From contig NVVW01000005.1 in NCBI GenBank assembly GCA_002733505.1, positions 74,978-107,657 of the forward strand: a DNA stretch of 32,680 nucleotides, in the 5' to 3' direction. The notes beneath the pieces were generated by a model. It was not told the origin of the DNA. It saw nothing but the letters and a program-made list of their open reading frames with translations, and made no database searches. This document shows, piece by piece, positions 8,040-17,891 of the stretch (position 1 is the first letter of the stretch; the number at the start of each line of letters is the position of its first letter). This DNA is from Methylophaga sp. GTDB taxonomy: Bacteria; Pseudomonadota; Gammaproteobacteria; Nitrosococcales; Methylophagaceae. A program made the translations under genes and the position numbers.

Positions 8040-8945
8040 ATGGCTAAACGTTCAATTATTCATATGCTCGATCCAAATTTAAGAAATAGTCCTTTTGATA
8101 TCAATATGGCATTAGATGCTGGGTTTGATGCAATTATTCCTTACCCAAATATTAAGTTAGAAGAAATTGCGGGCATGACACAAGATGCAATCTTCTCTCG
8201 TGGTCCATCAGGCGTTAAGAAAACAGCCTTATTCATCGGTGGTCGTGATATCGGCTTGGCTATGGACATGCTTGATGCGGCCAAAAAAGCAATGGTGCCA
8301 CCATTTGAAATTTCTGTCTTTGCAGATCCTAGTGGTGCATTCACAACTGCTGCTGCCTTAGTAGCTTGTGTTGAACGTGAATTCAAAAAGATTACTAACA
8401 AAGCTTTGAGCGGAACTCAAGCAATTGTTTTTGGTGGTACAGGACCTGTTGGTCTAGCAACAGCAGTTATCGCAGCGCAGGAAGGAGCTGAAACAACAAT
8501 TGTTGATCATTTCTCAATTGATACCGCTTTAGAGTTTGCTGCAGAAGCAAAAGAACGCTATGGCGTTGAATTAACGGCAACGGCTGCAGCTTCTGATGCT
8601 GATAAAGCACGTTTAATCTCAAATGCTGATATCGTATTTTGTGCGGCTAAAGCAGGAATTGAAGTGTTAAACAAGTCTGTTCTAGCCGATGCGAAACAAT
8701 TAAAAGTTGTCGGAGACGTAAATGCGGTAGCGCCTTTAGGCGTTGCTGGTATTGGCATTATGGACGCTGGTGAACCCCTTGTTCATGCGATTAACTCTGA
8801 AGGCGCAGTAGGTATCGGTGCATTAGCAGTGGGTAATATCAAATACCAATTACAACAAGCATTATTAGAAGAGACTCTAAATGGAGATAAGCCTGTTTAT
8901 TTGGATTTCCGTAATGCCTTTGCAGGTGCCCGCAAACTAGTTTAG
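8040..8945 (+). CDS. mtdB: NAD(P)-dependent methylene-H4MPT dehydrogenase MtdB
   Basis: Oxidises methylene-H4MPT to methenyl-H4MPT in the formaldehyde oxidation branch. 301 residues, as usual for MtdB. The hallmark stretches are SIIHMLDPNLRNSPFDINMA at the start, GMTQDAIFSRGPSGVK, PPFEISVFADPSGAFTTAAA and GIGALAVGNIKYQ near the end, all matching MtdB rather than MtdA. The nucleotide loop is AIVFGGTGPVGLA (near residues 129-141). An AAAGGAACC ribosome site precedes the ATG by a normal distance. It shares a strand with RFAP synthase (62-base gap) and with the ATP-grasp gene 17 bases downstream, so co-transcription is likely. It is a distant paralogue of the mtdA two genes upstream. Confidence 0.95.
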   Translation: MAKRSIIHMLDPNLRNSPFDINMALDAGFDAIIPYPNIKLEEIAGMTQDAIFSRGPSGVKKTALFIGGRDIGLAMDMLDAAKKAMVPPFEISVFADPSGAFTTAAALVACVEREFKKITNKALSGTQAIVFGGTGPVGLATAVIAAQEGAETTIVDHFSIDTALEFAAEAKERYGVELTATAAASDADKARLISNADIVFCAAKAGIEVLNKSVLADAKQLKVVGDVNAVAPLGVAGIGIMDAGEPLVHAINSEGAVGIGALAVGNIKYQLQQALLEETLNGDKPVYLDFRNAFAGARKLV

Positions 8946-8962
8946 CAAGTGAGTTTATTGTT

Positions 8963-10069
8963 GTGCAGAATCAGCACATTCCCGTACTGATCTTTGCACA
9001 AAGTGGCCGCTTTATAGCCCAATCAGCCAGCCAAGCCGGTTACCGTGTTTGGGTAGCTGATTGCTTTGGCGATCAAGATACACTAGAAATTGCTGAACGC
9101 TGGCAACAGTTAGCCCCAGTACATCAGCTCTCCGAAAAACAAATTCTAGATATTCTGTCTACCCTATCTCAAGGAGAGAACTGTCTTTTAATATGCGGTA
9201 GTGGCATCGAGCAACATTATTCGTTACTAAACAATTTGCCTGATAACATCACGCTTATTGGCAATAGCGTAACAACTATTCAGGCCATCCAAACGCCCAA
9301 GCTATTTTTTAATCTTCTCAAACAGCTTGAGATCTCTTACCCCGACACCACCTTTAAACAGCCTAGTGATAATGACTGGCTCGCAAAATCACCTTCGGGA
9401 TTGGGCGGGATACATATCCAATATTTGAAAATAGCTCAACAATCAGATAACCACTATTATCAACGTTATGTAACTGGTAGCAGTGGTTCAGGATTATTTA
9501 TCGCAAATGGCAAGCAATCTCAACTGCTTAGTATCAACCAACAGTATCTGCAACCCTGTGAATCATCAGCTTTTCGGCTAGGAGGTATTACTTCACCATG
9601 GCTTATATCTGAGCACCATCAGCAGCATTTAAAATTAGCGATTAATAAAATAACTTCAGCTATCGGCTTATATGGAATTAATAGTATTGATTTTATAATC
9701 TCAGAACAGAGCCAATTATTTATCCTTGAGATTAATCCTAGGATCAGTGCTTCTGCTGAATTATTAAATGGGTGTGAGGATTTATTTCAGCATCATGTCA
9801 ACGCCTGTAACGGCACACTGCCTAGGAAGTCCATTATTAGCGATAAAACACCCTCAAGACTCCATTATTTTTATGCTAATCATGATGTGTACATTTCACC
9901 TAAGATTGTCTGGCCTCCAGCCTGTCATGATATTCCCTTGGGCGGGTCTACCATAGTTAAAGGCGAGCCTATATGCACGTTAACAATTCAAGCATTAACC
10001 TCTAAAGATCTACAACAATGTTATCGTGCTCTTGAGAAAGAACTCACTACAAACTTAGCGTCAGATTAA
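8963..10069 (+). CDS. ATP-grasp protein of the H4MPT gene cluster
   Basis: 368-residue ATP-grasp ligase-like protein. The N-terminal third (5-110) looks like a Rossmann-type pre-ATP-grasp domain. The ATP-grasp core follows, with the Gly-rich PSGLGGIH loop (144-151) and the metal-binding/catalytic strand FILEINPRISAS, giving E256 and N258. The GTG start at 8963 is chosen because it fits the position just after mtdB; no strong ribosome site is seen, so translational coupling is possible. ATP-grasp proteins of unassigned reaction occur in the C1 gene clusters of methylotrophs and are thought to act in H4MPT biosynthesis, a family-context inference. It ends 4 bases from the convergent FimX-like gene, with no terminator between them. 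Confidence 0.8.
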   Translation: MQNQHIPVLIFAQSGRFIAQSASQAGYRVWVADCFGDQDTLEIAERWQQLAPVHQLSEKQILDILSTLSQGENCLLICGSGIEQHYSLLNNLPDNITLIGNSVTTIQAIQTPKLFFNLLKQLEISYPDTTFKQPSDNDWLAKSPSGLGGIHIQYLKIAQQSDNHYYQRYVTGSSGSGLFIANGKQSQLLSINQQYLQPCESSAFRLGGITSPWLISEHHQQHLKLAINKITSAIGLYGINSIDFIISEQSQLFILEINPRISASAELLNGCEDLFQHHVNACNGTLPRKSIISDKTPSRLHYFYANHDVYISPKIVWPPACHDIPLGGSTIVKGEPICTLTIQALTSKDLQQCYRALEKELTTNLASD

Positions 10070-10073
10070 TCAT

Positions 10074-12158
10074 TTATTCGTCATCATCAAAATTATAATT
10101 TAAGTCTTTTGATGGTTTTTGAATATAATAGCCCATGGCATAATCAACACCTAGTCGCCACAACAGTGCTAGGCTATTTGCATCTGAAACAAATTCAGCG
10201 ATACTTTTCTTGCCTGCCTGCTTGGTCATGTCAATAATAGCTTTAACGGCTGCCTGATTTTCTTTATCTTTTGCCATATTTTCAACAAAAGAACCGTTAA
10301 TTTTCAAGTATTCAACATCAAGCACACTCAGTGTATGTGAAAAATCCAAGCCTGATCCAAAATGCTCTAGACCAAATTCGCAACCCACTTTTTTCAGTTT
10401 TGCGATCACCGTTTGTGTCTCTTCTAAATTATCTATAATGGCTGTCTCGCTGATCTCAAACACCAAAACACTGCCATTAAATCCATGGCCTTTTAGCTGG
10501 GTAATCAACCAATTAATAAAAGCAGAATCAAGTAATGTTTGCTTGGATAATTTTAAGAAGAAACGCGTTTTAGGGAAGGTAGCACGATGTTCAGCCAAAC
10601 TATTTAATGCGTTTTCAATGACCCACTTGTCAATATCAATAACTAATTGTGACTGTTGCGCATACTTCATAAATTCACGCGCTCTAATCACCGTACCATC
10701 CGGCTCTTTCATCCGAATAAGTACATCATATAATTCTTGTGGAGCACCATGTAAGCTAACAATGGGTTGATAATGTAAAGTAAATCCTTCATTCTTTAAT
10801 GCATCTTGCATTCGACCGATCCAAAGCACTTTATCTTGGCTTTCAGTCTCTTTATCAGAAAGCACTATCTGATGCCTAGAGACACGGTTTCCTCCTGTTC
10901 GATGTGCTACTGCACAGGCTTTATCAGCATGATCTAATCCCTCTTCTGCCGACAATAGGCTTTCTGTAATTCGGCTAATGCCAATACTACAGTTCAAGTC
11001 AATTATCTTACCTTCCGCCTGTGAAACATACTGTTCAATAGCTTTGCGATAGCGTTCTGCTCGTTCATCAACATAGCTATCATCACCATTTTGTATAATA
11101 ATAGTAAAAACTTGATCTGAATAACATGCTAAGAACTCATCCTCTATTAGCTCTGCTTTTAATAATTCAGCTGCTGCCTTTATAATTGATTCACTTGTAG
11201 TTAACCCGACCTGCTCCTTTATTGATTGAAAATTATCCAACACGATATACAATAATTGAGATACGCTGCCATCCTCACTAGCTTGAATCGCTACCTTAGC
11301 AATCTCATCCATAAAACGTATACGACCATAAAGACCTGTTAACGTGTCATGATCACGAACAGCTAATATCTGCTCATCTGAAACTAACCCTGCATGCTGC
11401 TCCTTGACCGTTACCTGAATGCAGTCTTCTCCTTCCACTGCTGCGTGTCTAAACTCAATCTGAGTTTCAAATTCCTGTTCACTTTCATTTATACACCTGA
11501 CAGAAACTGTTTTTGCATTGGTATCTGATTTTTCAGAAAATGCCTTAAAAAAAGACTTGAACTTTTTATGCTCACTACGCACCAGCATATCCATTATAGG
11601 TAAGCCATCAAGATCTTCTGCATCATCATAACCAAACAATGTTACATAGGCTTGGTTAGCATAAATGTGCATGCCCTCATGAATATAAGCCACCGCTTCT
11701 CGCGATATTTCAAGTAATAGCTGGCTACGTTTATCGCTTTCACGTAAAGCACGCTCATTACGCCGAGCTAAGCGGCGGACGAATAAGTTTTTTAGCTCTC
11801 TACTAACCGCAAACTGTAGACGCTTTGTCTCACTATAAGCAATAACATCTTGTGCCCCAAGATCAAACAAAGCTCCATCATTTTCGGGCTCAGTTGTCAG
11901 AATAATACAAGGAATATCACGCCCTAAGTTCTGCAAATACGCTAAGAATTCTTTAGGGGATATCGTTATTAACGTATCTCGGCAAATCACTAAGTCCCAT
12001 GACTTCTCATTTAAGGCTGCTTTTATGTCCACCATTTTGTCATGTCGTGCTGCTCGCACTGTATGACCTGCGCTTCTAAGTGTTGTTGTAATCACATCAG
12101 CAGTTGTTAATGAATCATCAATCAACAATAGTCGTAAAATCTCATCAGGTTTAGCCAC
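10074..12158 (-). CDS. FimX-like degenerate REC-PAS-GGDEF-EAL c-di-GMP effector
   Basis: 694 residues, the length and domain order of FimX, which regulates type IV pilus assembly and twitching. The receiver domain (about 5-125) keeps the acidic pair D14-D15, but the phosphoacceptor region reads DLVICRDTL, with R60 where Asp is expected and D61 one place on. A PAS-like domain spans about 145-255. The GGDEF domain (about 262-430) has SDQVF (347-351) in place of GGDEF, so cyclase activity is unlikely. The EAL domain (about 445-690) has YDVL (477-480) for EAL, as in c-di-GMP-binding but inactive FimX proteins. The C-terminal DYAMGYYIQKP motif is intact. It is last in the glyQ-glyS-gmhB-plsC operon, 1 base from plsC. 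Role as a c-di-GMP receptor is inference. Confidence 0.85.
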   Translation of the reverse strand: MAKPDEILRLLLIDDSLTTADVITTTLRSAGHTVRAARHDKMVDIKAALNEKSWDLVICRDTLITISPKEFLAYLQNLGRDIPCIILTTEPENDGALFDLGAQDVIAYSETKRLQFAVSRELKNLFVRRLARRNERALRESDKRSQLLLEISREAVAYIHEGMHIYANQAYVTLFGYDDAEDLDGLPIMDMLVRSEHKKFKSFFKAFSEKSDTNAKTVSVRCINESEQEFETQIEFRHAAVEGEDCIQVTVKEQHAGLVSDEQILAVRDHDTLTGLYGRIRFMDEIAKVAIQASEDGSVSQLLYIVLDNFQSIKEQVGLTTSESIIKAAAELLKAELIEDEFLACYSDQVFTIIIQNGDDSYVDERAERYRKAIEQYVSQAEGKIIDLNCSIGISRITESLLSAEEGLDHADKACAVAHRTGGNRVSRHQIVLSDKETESQDKVLWIGRMQDALKNEGFTLHYQPIVSLHGAPQELYDVLIRMKEPDGTVIRAREFMKYAQQSQLVIDIDKWVIENALNSLAEHRATFPKTRFFLKLSKQTLLDSAFINWLITQLKGHGFNGSVLVFEISETAIIDNLEETQTVIAKLKKVGCEFGLEHFGSGLDFSHTLSVLDVEYLKINGSFVENMAKDKENQAAVKAIIDMTKQAGKKSIAEFVSDANSLALLWRLGVDYAMGYYIQKPSKDLNYNFDDDE

Positions 12159-12159
12159 G

Positions 12160-12909
12160 TTATTTACCCTCTTTTACCAATATCTTTCTTGTTACTGGTT
12201 TACTGCCTTCTAACCGCGTCATTTGCTGTTCCATCCACTGATAAACTTGTTCATTCAGTTCTACTGCTTTTTTATTAACACTTGTTATTTTTTCACCAAT
12301 AACTAAGTTAATTATACCTGGATGCCTTATAAAGCTATGTCTCGGCCAAGCCTTGCCGGCATCATGTGCAACAGGTACAACAGCGCACTGAGCTTCAACC
12401 GCCAGCCTTGCCGCTCCCATACCAAATCGTCCCATTTCACCACGCGGGATCCGCGTACCTTCTGGAAAAACAACAACCCATGCACCTGATTCTAGACGCT
12501 CTTTGCCCTGTTCCAACACTTGATGTAAAGCTTTTCTACCCGCCCCTCGATCAATTGCTATAGGGTTTAATACAGCTAAACCCCAACCAAAAAAAGGTAT
12601 CCATAATAATTCTCTTTTCAACACCCATACTTGAGGCGGAAAAACAGCTTGTAATACTAATGTTTCCCATGCTGATTGATGTTTGCACATAATGACACAG
12701 GGTTCATCAGGAATATTATCCAATCCTTCTATTTGATAACTCAAACCACATATTTTTTCCACAAACCATAGATTCAAAACAGCCCATCGACTTATGATTT
12801 TATAACGCCACTTAAAGGGTAACGGCCACAACAGGAATCCTATTAATGAAAATAAAATTGCTGTGATCATTTGAAAAATCAGAAAAATAGCTGAGCGGAT
12901 AAACAACAT
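12160..12909 (-). CDS. plsC: 1-acyl-sn-glycerol-3-phosphate acyltransferase
   Basis: Membrane-associated acyltransferase that makes phosphatidic acid from lysophosphatidic acid. 249 residues with an N-terminal hydrophobic segment (about 5-32). The catalytic motif is HQSAWE (H77 to E82), the H-x4-E variant of HX4D, and the substrate-binding motif FPEGTR lies near residue 149. Its ATG overlaps the gmhB stop as TAATG, indicating translational coupling. The order gmhB-plsC after glyQS is common in gammaproteobacteria. A neutral alternative name is lysophospholipid acyltransferase family protein. Confidence 0.92.
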   Translation of the reverse strand: MLFIRSAIFLIFQMITAILFSLIGFLLWPLPFKWRYKIISRWAVLNLWFVEKICGLSYQIEGLDNIPDEPCVIMCKHQSAWETLVLQAVFPPQVWVLKRELLWIPFFGWGLAVLNPIAIDRGAGRKALHQVLEQGKERLESGAWVVVFPEGTRIPRGEMGRFGMGAARLAVEAQCAVVPVAHDAGKAWPRHSFIRHPGIINLVIGEKITSVNKKAVELNEQVYQWMEQQMTRLEGSKPVTRKILVKEGK

Positions 12910-13451
12910 TATACAGCGGGCTCCAACAATGCATTTACTGCTGCTGCCAAATCATCATAAACAGCAACATTTTCAGGTATTCCACCTTCAGACAATGTCC
13001 TCTCACCTTTGCCCGTTTTAACTAAAATAGGTCTGGCACCTGCCGCTTGTGCCGCCTGCAGATCACGTAACGAGTCACCAATAGCGGGTACATTATCAAG
13101 TTCGACTCGTAAACGTTGAGCAAGTTCTGTAAAGTTACCCTCTTTAGGTTTGCGGCATAAACAGTCATCATCCGGGCCATGCGGGCAATACAAAATAGCT
13201 TCAAGCTTACCGCCCACCTGAGTGAGCATGCGGCGCATTTTATTGTGGATCCGACTCAAGGTATCGACATCAAGTAAACCTCGTGCAATACCCGATTGAT
13301 TGGTAATCACCACCACACGATAGTCCGCATGATTCAACCTTGCAATCGCCTCTAAACTGCCTTCAATGGGTTCCCATTCGGCTGGCGACTTAATAAAGTC
13401 ATCCGAATCGTGGTTAATTACACCATCTCTGTCTAATATTATCAAAGGCAT
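12909..13451 (-). CDS. gmhB: D-glycero-beta-D-manno-heptose 1,7-bisphosphate 7-phosphatase
   Basis: HAD-superfamily phosphatase of ADP-heptose synthesis for the LPS inner core (180 residues). The nucleophile motif LDRDGVIN (residues 6-13) is at the N-terminus. VITNQSG is HAD motif II, and the zinc-finger-like loop CPHGPDDDCLCRKP (near residues 89-102) is typical of GmhB. The acidic motif reads GDSLRDLQAA. It follows glyS by 18 bases and overlaps plsC by one base, so it is part of the same operon. Confidence 0.94.
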   Translation of the reverse strand: MPLIILDRDGVINHDSDDFIKSPAEWEPIEGSLEAIARLNHADYRVVVITNQSGIARGLLDVDTLSRIHNKMRRMLTQVGGKLEAILYCPHGPDDDCLCRKPKEGNFTELAQRLRVELDNVPAIGDSLRDLQAAQAAGARPILVKTGKGERTLSEGGIPENVAVYDDLAAAVNALLEPAV

Positions 13452-13469
13452 AAGGTAGAATTACTCCAC

Positions 13470-15545
13470 TTATTGCTGCAACACAGAAATATCAGCCACG
13501 CCTAAAAATAAAGCACGTGTTTGATTCAATAATGCCAAACGATTGTTTCTCACCGCTTCATCATCCGCCATCACCATCACCTGGTCAAAGAAACCATCTA
13601 CTGTGTCTCGCATATCAGCAAGCGCCGATAGTACCCCAGCATAATCTGCTTGTTCTGCTAGCGGTTTGACTTGCTGTGTAACTGTTGCTAACTTTTCAGC
13701 TAAAGCTTGCTCTGCCGGCTCAATTAACAATTTGTTATCAACAATAGCACCTTCACCCTCGGCATCATTTTTACGCAATATATTGCCAATACGCTTATTG
13801 CCTGCGGCTAAGGCCTCAGCTTGCTCTAACTTTCTAAATTCAGCAACAGCATGCAATCGTTGCATAAAATCAAGTGGTTTAGTTGGTTGAACGGCGAGTA
13901 CAGATTCAAACACATCGGCTTTCACAGCCTGATCCAGTGCATAACCACGCAAACGATCAAAGAAATAGTGCAAAACTTTTTCTGTCACATTGTCTTCTGT
14001 TAATTGTGTATCAAAGCCTTGTTGAGCCTGTTTTAGTAATGTTTGCAAATCAATATCAAGTTTATTTTCAATGACTATTCGTAACACACCTAGTGCCGCA
14101 CGTCGCAGGGCAAAAGGGTCTTTCACACCTGTTGGCGGCTGACCAATACCGAATAAGCCTACTAAGGTATCTAATTTCTCCGCTAAGCTCACTGCTTGCC
14201 CTGTTTTTGTTGCTGGTAATTTATCACCTGAAAAACGGGGCAAATACTGCTCGTCTAATGCTTCTGCCACTTCATCATGTTCACCATCTAAACGCGCATA
14301 GTAACGACCCATAATGCCCTGTAAATCGGGGAATTCACCGACCATTTCGGTCACTAGATCGCATTTAGCTAATAATGCGGCACGTTCTGCTAATGCGGCA
14401 TCACCACCAATTTCAGCAGCGATCACCGCGGCTAATTTGGCAACACGGGCTGATTTATCAAACACTGTGCCTAACTTATTTTGGAATACGATGGTTTTTA
14501 ATTGCTGTTGCCTATCAGCTAACGGCCGTTTCCGATCTGTTTCCCAGAAAAAAGCAGAATCACTCAATCGCGGTAAAATAACACGCTCATTACCGGCAAC
14601 CACTTGTGCAGGATCACGACTTTCAATATTACAAATAGTAATAAAGTAAGGCAGTAAATCGCCTAATTTATCGCGCACCGCAAAATATTTTTGATGCTCT
14701 TCCATTGAAGAAATTAACGCCTCATCAGGCAACTCAAGAAAACGTTTATCATACGAACCCGACAAGGCAACCGGCCATTCAACCAAGCCCGTCACTTCAT
14801 CCAATAAATCTTCATTTAATACGGCTTCACCACCTAGTTTAGTGGCTAGATCTAACACTTGTCCACGAATCGCCTCACGTCGAGCGCTCATATCCACCAG
14901 CACATGACCTTGCGTTTCTAGTTGAGGGGCATAGGTTTGCGCCGATTGAATGCGGATCGCTTCAGGATGATGAAAGCGGTGACCAAAAGTATCACGTCCT
15001 GATGTTACACCCAACAATTCTAGCGGAATAACATCATCACCAAATAACAACACTAGCCAATGCACAGGTCGAACGAATTCTCCCGGTAAATCACCCCAAC
15101 GCATACGCTTTGGAATGGGCAGATCAATTAACGCTTGTTGCAAAATATCAGGGATCAAACTCGCTGTTTCGGCACCTGTTTGCTGCTGCTTAAATACCAA
15201 CCATGCGCCTTTCTCCGTTTCCATCTTTTCGAGATCTTCAACCTCAATACCACACGATCGTGCAAAACCTTGTACCGCCTTGGTCGGATTACCATCGTCA
15301 TCAAACGCAGCTGTTACCGCTGGGCCACGACGCTCGACTAGACGATCTTGCTGGCTAGTTTCTAGATCATTCACCACCACCGCCATGCGACGAGGCGCGG
15401 CATAGGATCGAATAGAACTAAAACCAAGCTTTGCTTTTTCTAAACCTTGTTTGATGCTGGTTTCAAATGAACTGCTTAATTTTTTCAGTGCTTTTGGCGG
15501 CAATTCTTCGGTGCCTAGCTCAATCAATAAATCACGCGTGCTCAT
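13470..15545 (-). CDS. glyS: Glycyl-tRNA synthetase beta subunit
   Basis: Beta chain of the heterotetrameric bacterial glycyl-tRNA synthetase, needed for tRNA-Gly recognition. 691 residues, normal length. The N-terminus [15 protein letters not shown] is diagnostic. An HD-like central region ([14 protein letters not shown], about residues 480-493) and the C-terminal DALR-type anticodon region ending in [14 protein letters not shown] are also present. The ATG overlaps the glyQ stop as ATGA (15542-15545), giving tight coupling of the two subunits. Confidence 0.97.
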   Translation of the reverse strand: MSTRDLLIELGTEELPPKALKKLSSSFETSIKQGLEKAKLGFSSIRSYAAPRRMAVVVNDLETSQQDRLVERRGPAVTAAFDDDGNPTKAVQGFARSCGIEVEDLEKMETEKGAWLVFKQQQTGAETASLIPDILQQALIDLPIPKRMRWGDLPGEFVRPVHWLVLLFGDDVIPLELLGVTSGRDTFGHRFHHPEAIRIQSAQTYAPQLETQGHVLVDMSARREAIRGQVLDLATKLGGEAVLNEDLLDEVTGLVEWPVALSGSYDKRFLELPDEALISSMEEHQKYFAVRDKLGDLLPYFITICNIESRDPAQVVAGNERVILPRLSDSAFFWETDRKRPLADRQQQLKTIVFQNKLGTVFDKSARVAKLAAVIAAEIGGDAALAERAALLAKCDLVTEMVGEFPDLQGIMGRYYARLDGEHDEVAEALDEQYLPRFSGDKLPATKTGQAVSLAEKLDTLVGLFGIGQPPTGVKDPFALRRAALGVLRIVIENKLDIDLQTLLKQAQQGFDTQLTEDNVTEKVLHYFFDRLRGYALDQAVKADVFESVLAVQPTKPLDFMQRLHAVAEFRKLEQAEALAAGNKRIGNILRKNDAEGEGAIVDNKLLIEPAEQALAEKLATVTQQVKPLAEQADYAGVLSALADMRDTVDGFFDQVMVMADDEAVRNNRLALLNQTRALFLGVADISVLQQ

Positions 15546-16477
15546 GATTGCGCCTCCTGCTTATCCGACACCATGGGGAAACCCAAAGACTCGCGGCGAT
15601 CATAATAAGCCTTCGCCACAGCACGCGCCAATGTTCGCACCCGCAAAATAAAGCGTTGGCGTTCAGTGACAGAAATAGCCTTACGCGCATCTAATAAATT
15701 AAAGGTATGCGATGCTTTTAAAACCAACTCGTAGGCTGGCAGCGGCAAGCCCGCCTCAATCATTTTTGCACTCTCGCGCTCATAGCTATCAAAATTGGCA
15801 AACAAACTATCCACATCCGCATGATCAAAATTATATTCTGACATTTCCACTTCATTTTGATGAAAGACATCGCCATAAGTCACAATGCCATTCGGCCCTT
15901 CTGACCAAACTAAATCATAAACGCTACTCACACCTTGCAAATACATTGCAATACGCTCTAAACCATAAGTAATCTCACCGGTTACGGGTCGACATTCTAG
16001 GCCGCCGACCTGCTGGAAATAGGTAAACTGCGTTACTTCCATGCCATTTAGCCAAATCTCCCAACCTAGTCCCCACGCGCCTAATGTCGGTGATTCCCAA
16101 TTATCTTCAACAAAGCGAACATCGTGAATTGAGGTATCCAAACCCAACATTTTTAATGAATCTAAATACAGTTGTTGAATATTAATCGGTGAGGGTTTTA
16201 ACACCACCTGAAACTGATAATAATGTTGCAGACGATTTGGATTTTCACCAAAACGACCATCCGTCGGGCGACGAGAAGGCTGCACATAAGCGGCACTCCA
16301 AGGCTCAGGGCCAATCGCTCGTAAAAATGTAGCAGGGTGAAATGTGCCCGCGCCCACTTCCATATCATAAGGTTGCAACAACACACAGCCTTGCTCAGCC
16401 CAATATTGTTGTAGTCGCAGGATCAATTCCTGAAAGGTTTTTGGCGTATCCGCCACCGAAACCGAAGCTGTACTCAT
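15542..16477 (-). CDS. glyQ: Glycyl-tRNA synthetase alpha subunit
   Basis: Catalytic alpha chain of tetrameric glycyl-tRNA synthetase (311 residues from the ATG at 16477). A TTG two codons upstream (16483) is also open, but ATG is preferred. Diagnostic segments are [17 protein letters not shown] near the N-terminus, [19 protein letters not shown] and [19 protein letters not shown], which contain the class II motifs. It is first of the five-gene operon running to the FimX-like gene and has a recognisable promoter 37-65 bases upstream. Confidence 0.97.
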   Translation of the reverse strand: MSTASVSVADTPKTFQELILRLQQYWAEQGCVLLQPYDMEVGAGTFHPATFLRAIGPEPWSAAYVQPSRRPTDGRFGENPNRLQHYYQFQVVLKPSPINIQQLYLDSLKMLGLDTSIHDVRFVEDNWESPTLGAWGLGWEIWLNGMEVTQFTYFQQVGGLECRPVTGEITYGLERIAMYLQGVSSVYDLVWSEGPNGIVTYGDVFHQNEVEMSEYNFDHADVDSLFANFDSYERESAKMIEAGLPLPAYELVLKASHTFNLLDARKAISVTERQRFILRVRTLARAVAKAYYDRRESLGFPMVSDKQEAQS

Positions 16478-16513
16478 TGGCAATAATCACAATCTATTAA
16501 TAATAACCTTGCA

Positions 16514-16542
16514 ATTATACTAATATATGGCAGTGATGTCGC
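16514..16542 (-). promoter_or_regulatory. Candidate glyQS operon promoter
   Basis: Minus strand: GCGACA (16537-16542), 17-base spacer, TATAAT (16514-16519). The perfect -10, good spacing and position about 37 bases before the glyQ ATG support a sigma-70 promoter. The remainder of the 226-base divergent gap (to 16703) shows only the AAGGAAAG ribosome site of the plus-strand pseudogene. Confidence 0.6.
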
Positions 16543-16703
16543 AGACTGTTCACTAATTATCCAAAATATTGGCTATTTATAGATAATATCTAAGCGTGCT
16601 ACATTCCTAAAATCACTTGAAAACGTGTAATTCAGCTCACGTTCAGTTTGCCACTGTTAAAGTAATACTGTCACCTTTCAGTTATTGTTTTTAAGGAAAG
16701 AAT

Positions 16704-17563
16704 ATGAAAAATGAATTTCCTACCGCTCGTGTTTCTCGTATAGCTTTAGCCTTTATGCTTTCGGTTCTGTTGCCATCACATGTCTCTGCCGATTTATTAG
16801 GCGATTTAAACCAAGCTGTTGATTTAATGAAAAAAGTTGGGGCATCTTACCCGCCGGGGATAAAGCTTCTACTACATCTGCACCACGCCAAACAAACAAA
16901 ATGCAGATCCTGCACCAGAACAAGATGTGTCCCTAATATTAAACCGCCCTGAACACTACTACAAAAGACCGCAATATTTTGATTCCCTAGGTTTCGATGT
17001 GGGTGAATACATTGTGGTATTCCCCTTAGATAAAACCACCTTTAACAATTTATATATACCGTCATACAAAGGGCTTCCTCGACTAGCATTAACACCTCAT
17101 TATCTACAGATAAAAAAAGATATTAATATAAAAAATGCTGTCGCAAAGCGTTTTGAAAACGATATGTTGATCTATCACAATTTACGCTTGTTGGATTTAA
17201 TGGCTAAACACGTCACTGCAGAAAATCTTAAAGTTGATACCAGCAATAAGGCCTCTTTTAAAAGAAAATTTCACAAACAGCTTTATAGCGTTCGAGAGAA
17301 AACACAAACTACAGATAATTACTTTTATCAATATACGCCGCGTTTTCATATTGAAAGCCTAGTCACCACATTATTACCAAAAGCACACGAACGCTATAGT
17401 TTACAATGCCGCCAGCATTGCGACAGTAAATATCAGCCGTCGCTGGCATACCCAAACATATGCACTTATAAATTCAGCCTATGATGTGACAGGGACAACG
17501 ATCGAATTTTATAGTGATGAATTACTCACTAAGAAAGTATTTGAAGCTAATATTAATCGCTAA
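16704..17563 (+). pseudogene. Frameshifted gene for an exported protein of unknown family
   Basis: A start ATG with AAGGAAAG ribosome site opens a signal peptide (cleavage near VSA-DLL, residue 29), readable to about 16858. The homologous-looking protein continues in another frame from about 16890 (NADPAPEQDVSLILNRPEHY) to about 17395 (KAHERYS). It finishes in the third frame from about 17402 (YNAASIATVNIS, then WHTQTYALINSAYDV) to TAA at 17561-17563. All three blocks have protein-like composition and abut, so at least two frameshifts break one gene of about 285 codons. The third block ends 12 bases before the next gene, as expected in an operon. I do not recognise the family. Sequencing error cannot be excluded, but core genes in this window are intact. 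Confidence 0.7.
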
Positions 17564-17575
17564 TTAAGGTACAAG

Positions 17576-17851
17576 ATGTCTATTTATTTAAAGATTATTG
17601 GGTCATGTTTATTTGTTATTTTGTCGTCGTATGTACATGCTGCACCGCAAAAACCTTATCTCGCAATTGATGCCGATCTTATCCTATTGCCCTCGCCTGA
17701 TGCCAATACAATAAAATCATTTCCTATCCAATCGTTTAGAGATTTGCCCGTTTTTGGAAGCCACAAGCTGCTAACATCTGACACTTATAGCAAACAAGAA
17801 TTACGAATGCTCAGTCTTAATGCGAATGAAACTGGCGACAACACAAGCTAA
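17576..17851 (+). pseudogene. N-terminal fragment of exported protein, probably broken from the next ORF
   Basis: 91 codons with AAGG before ATG and a clear signal peptide (MSIYLKIIGSCLFVILSSYV, cleavage at AHA-APQ). The mature part is short and stops at 17849-17851. Forty bases later a new frame opens without a ribosome site and carries a long, compositionally similar protein. The simplest reading is one exported protein split by a frameshift near 17830-17890. It could also be a short intact secreted protein; no homologue is recognised. Confidence 0.5.
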
Positions 17852-17891
17852 TATTGCACGATAAAAAAAGAATTTCAAAAGCGGTCTTGGA

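Noticed and set aside
8040..8945. mtdB as a second mtdA copy
   Set aside because: N-terminal HMLDPN, FSRGPSG and ALAVGNIKYQ features match MtdB, and 301 residues fits MtdB better than MtdA.
10438..10770. Plus-strand reading frame inside the FimX-like gene, and many similar ones in glyS, xoxF and apbE
   Set aside because: Antisense or out-of-frame shadows of well-supported genes; no ribosome sites or family features.
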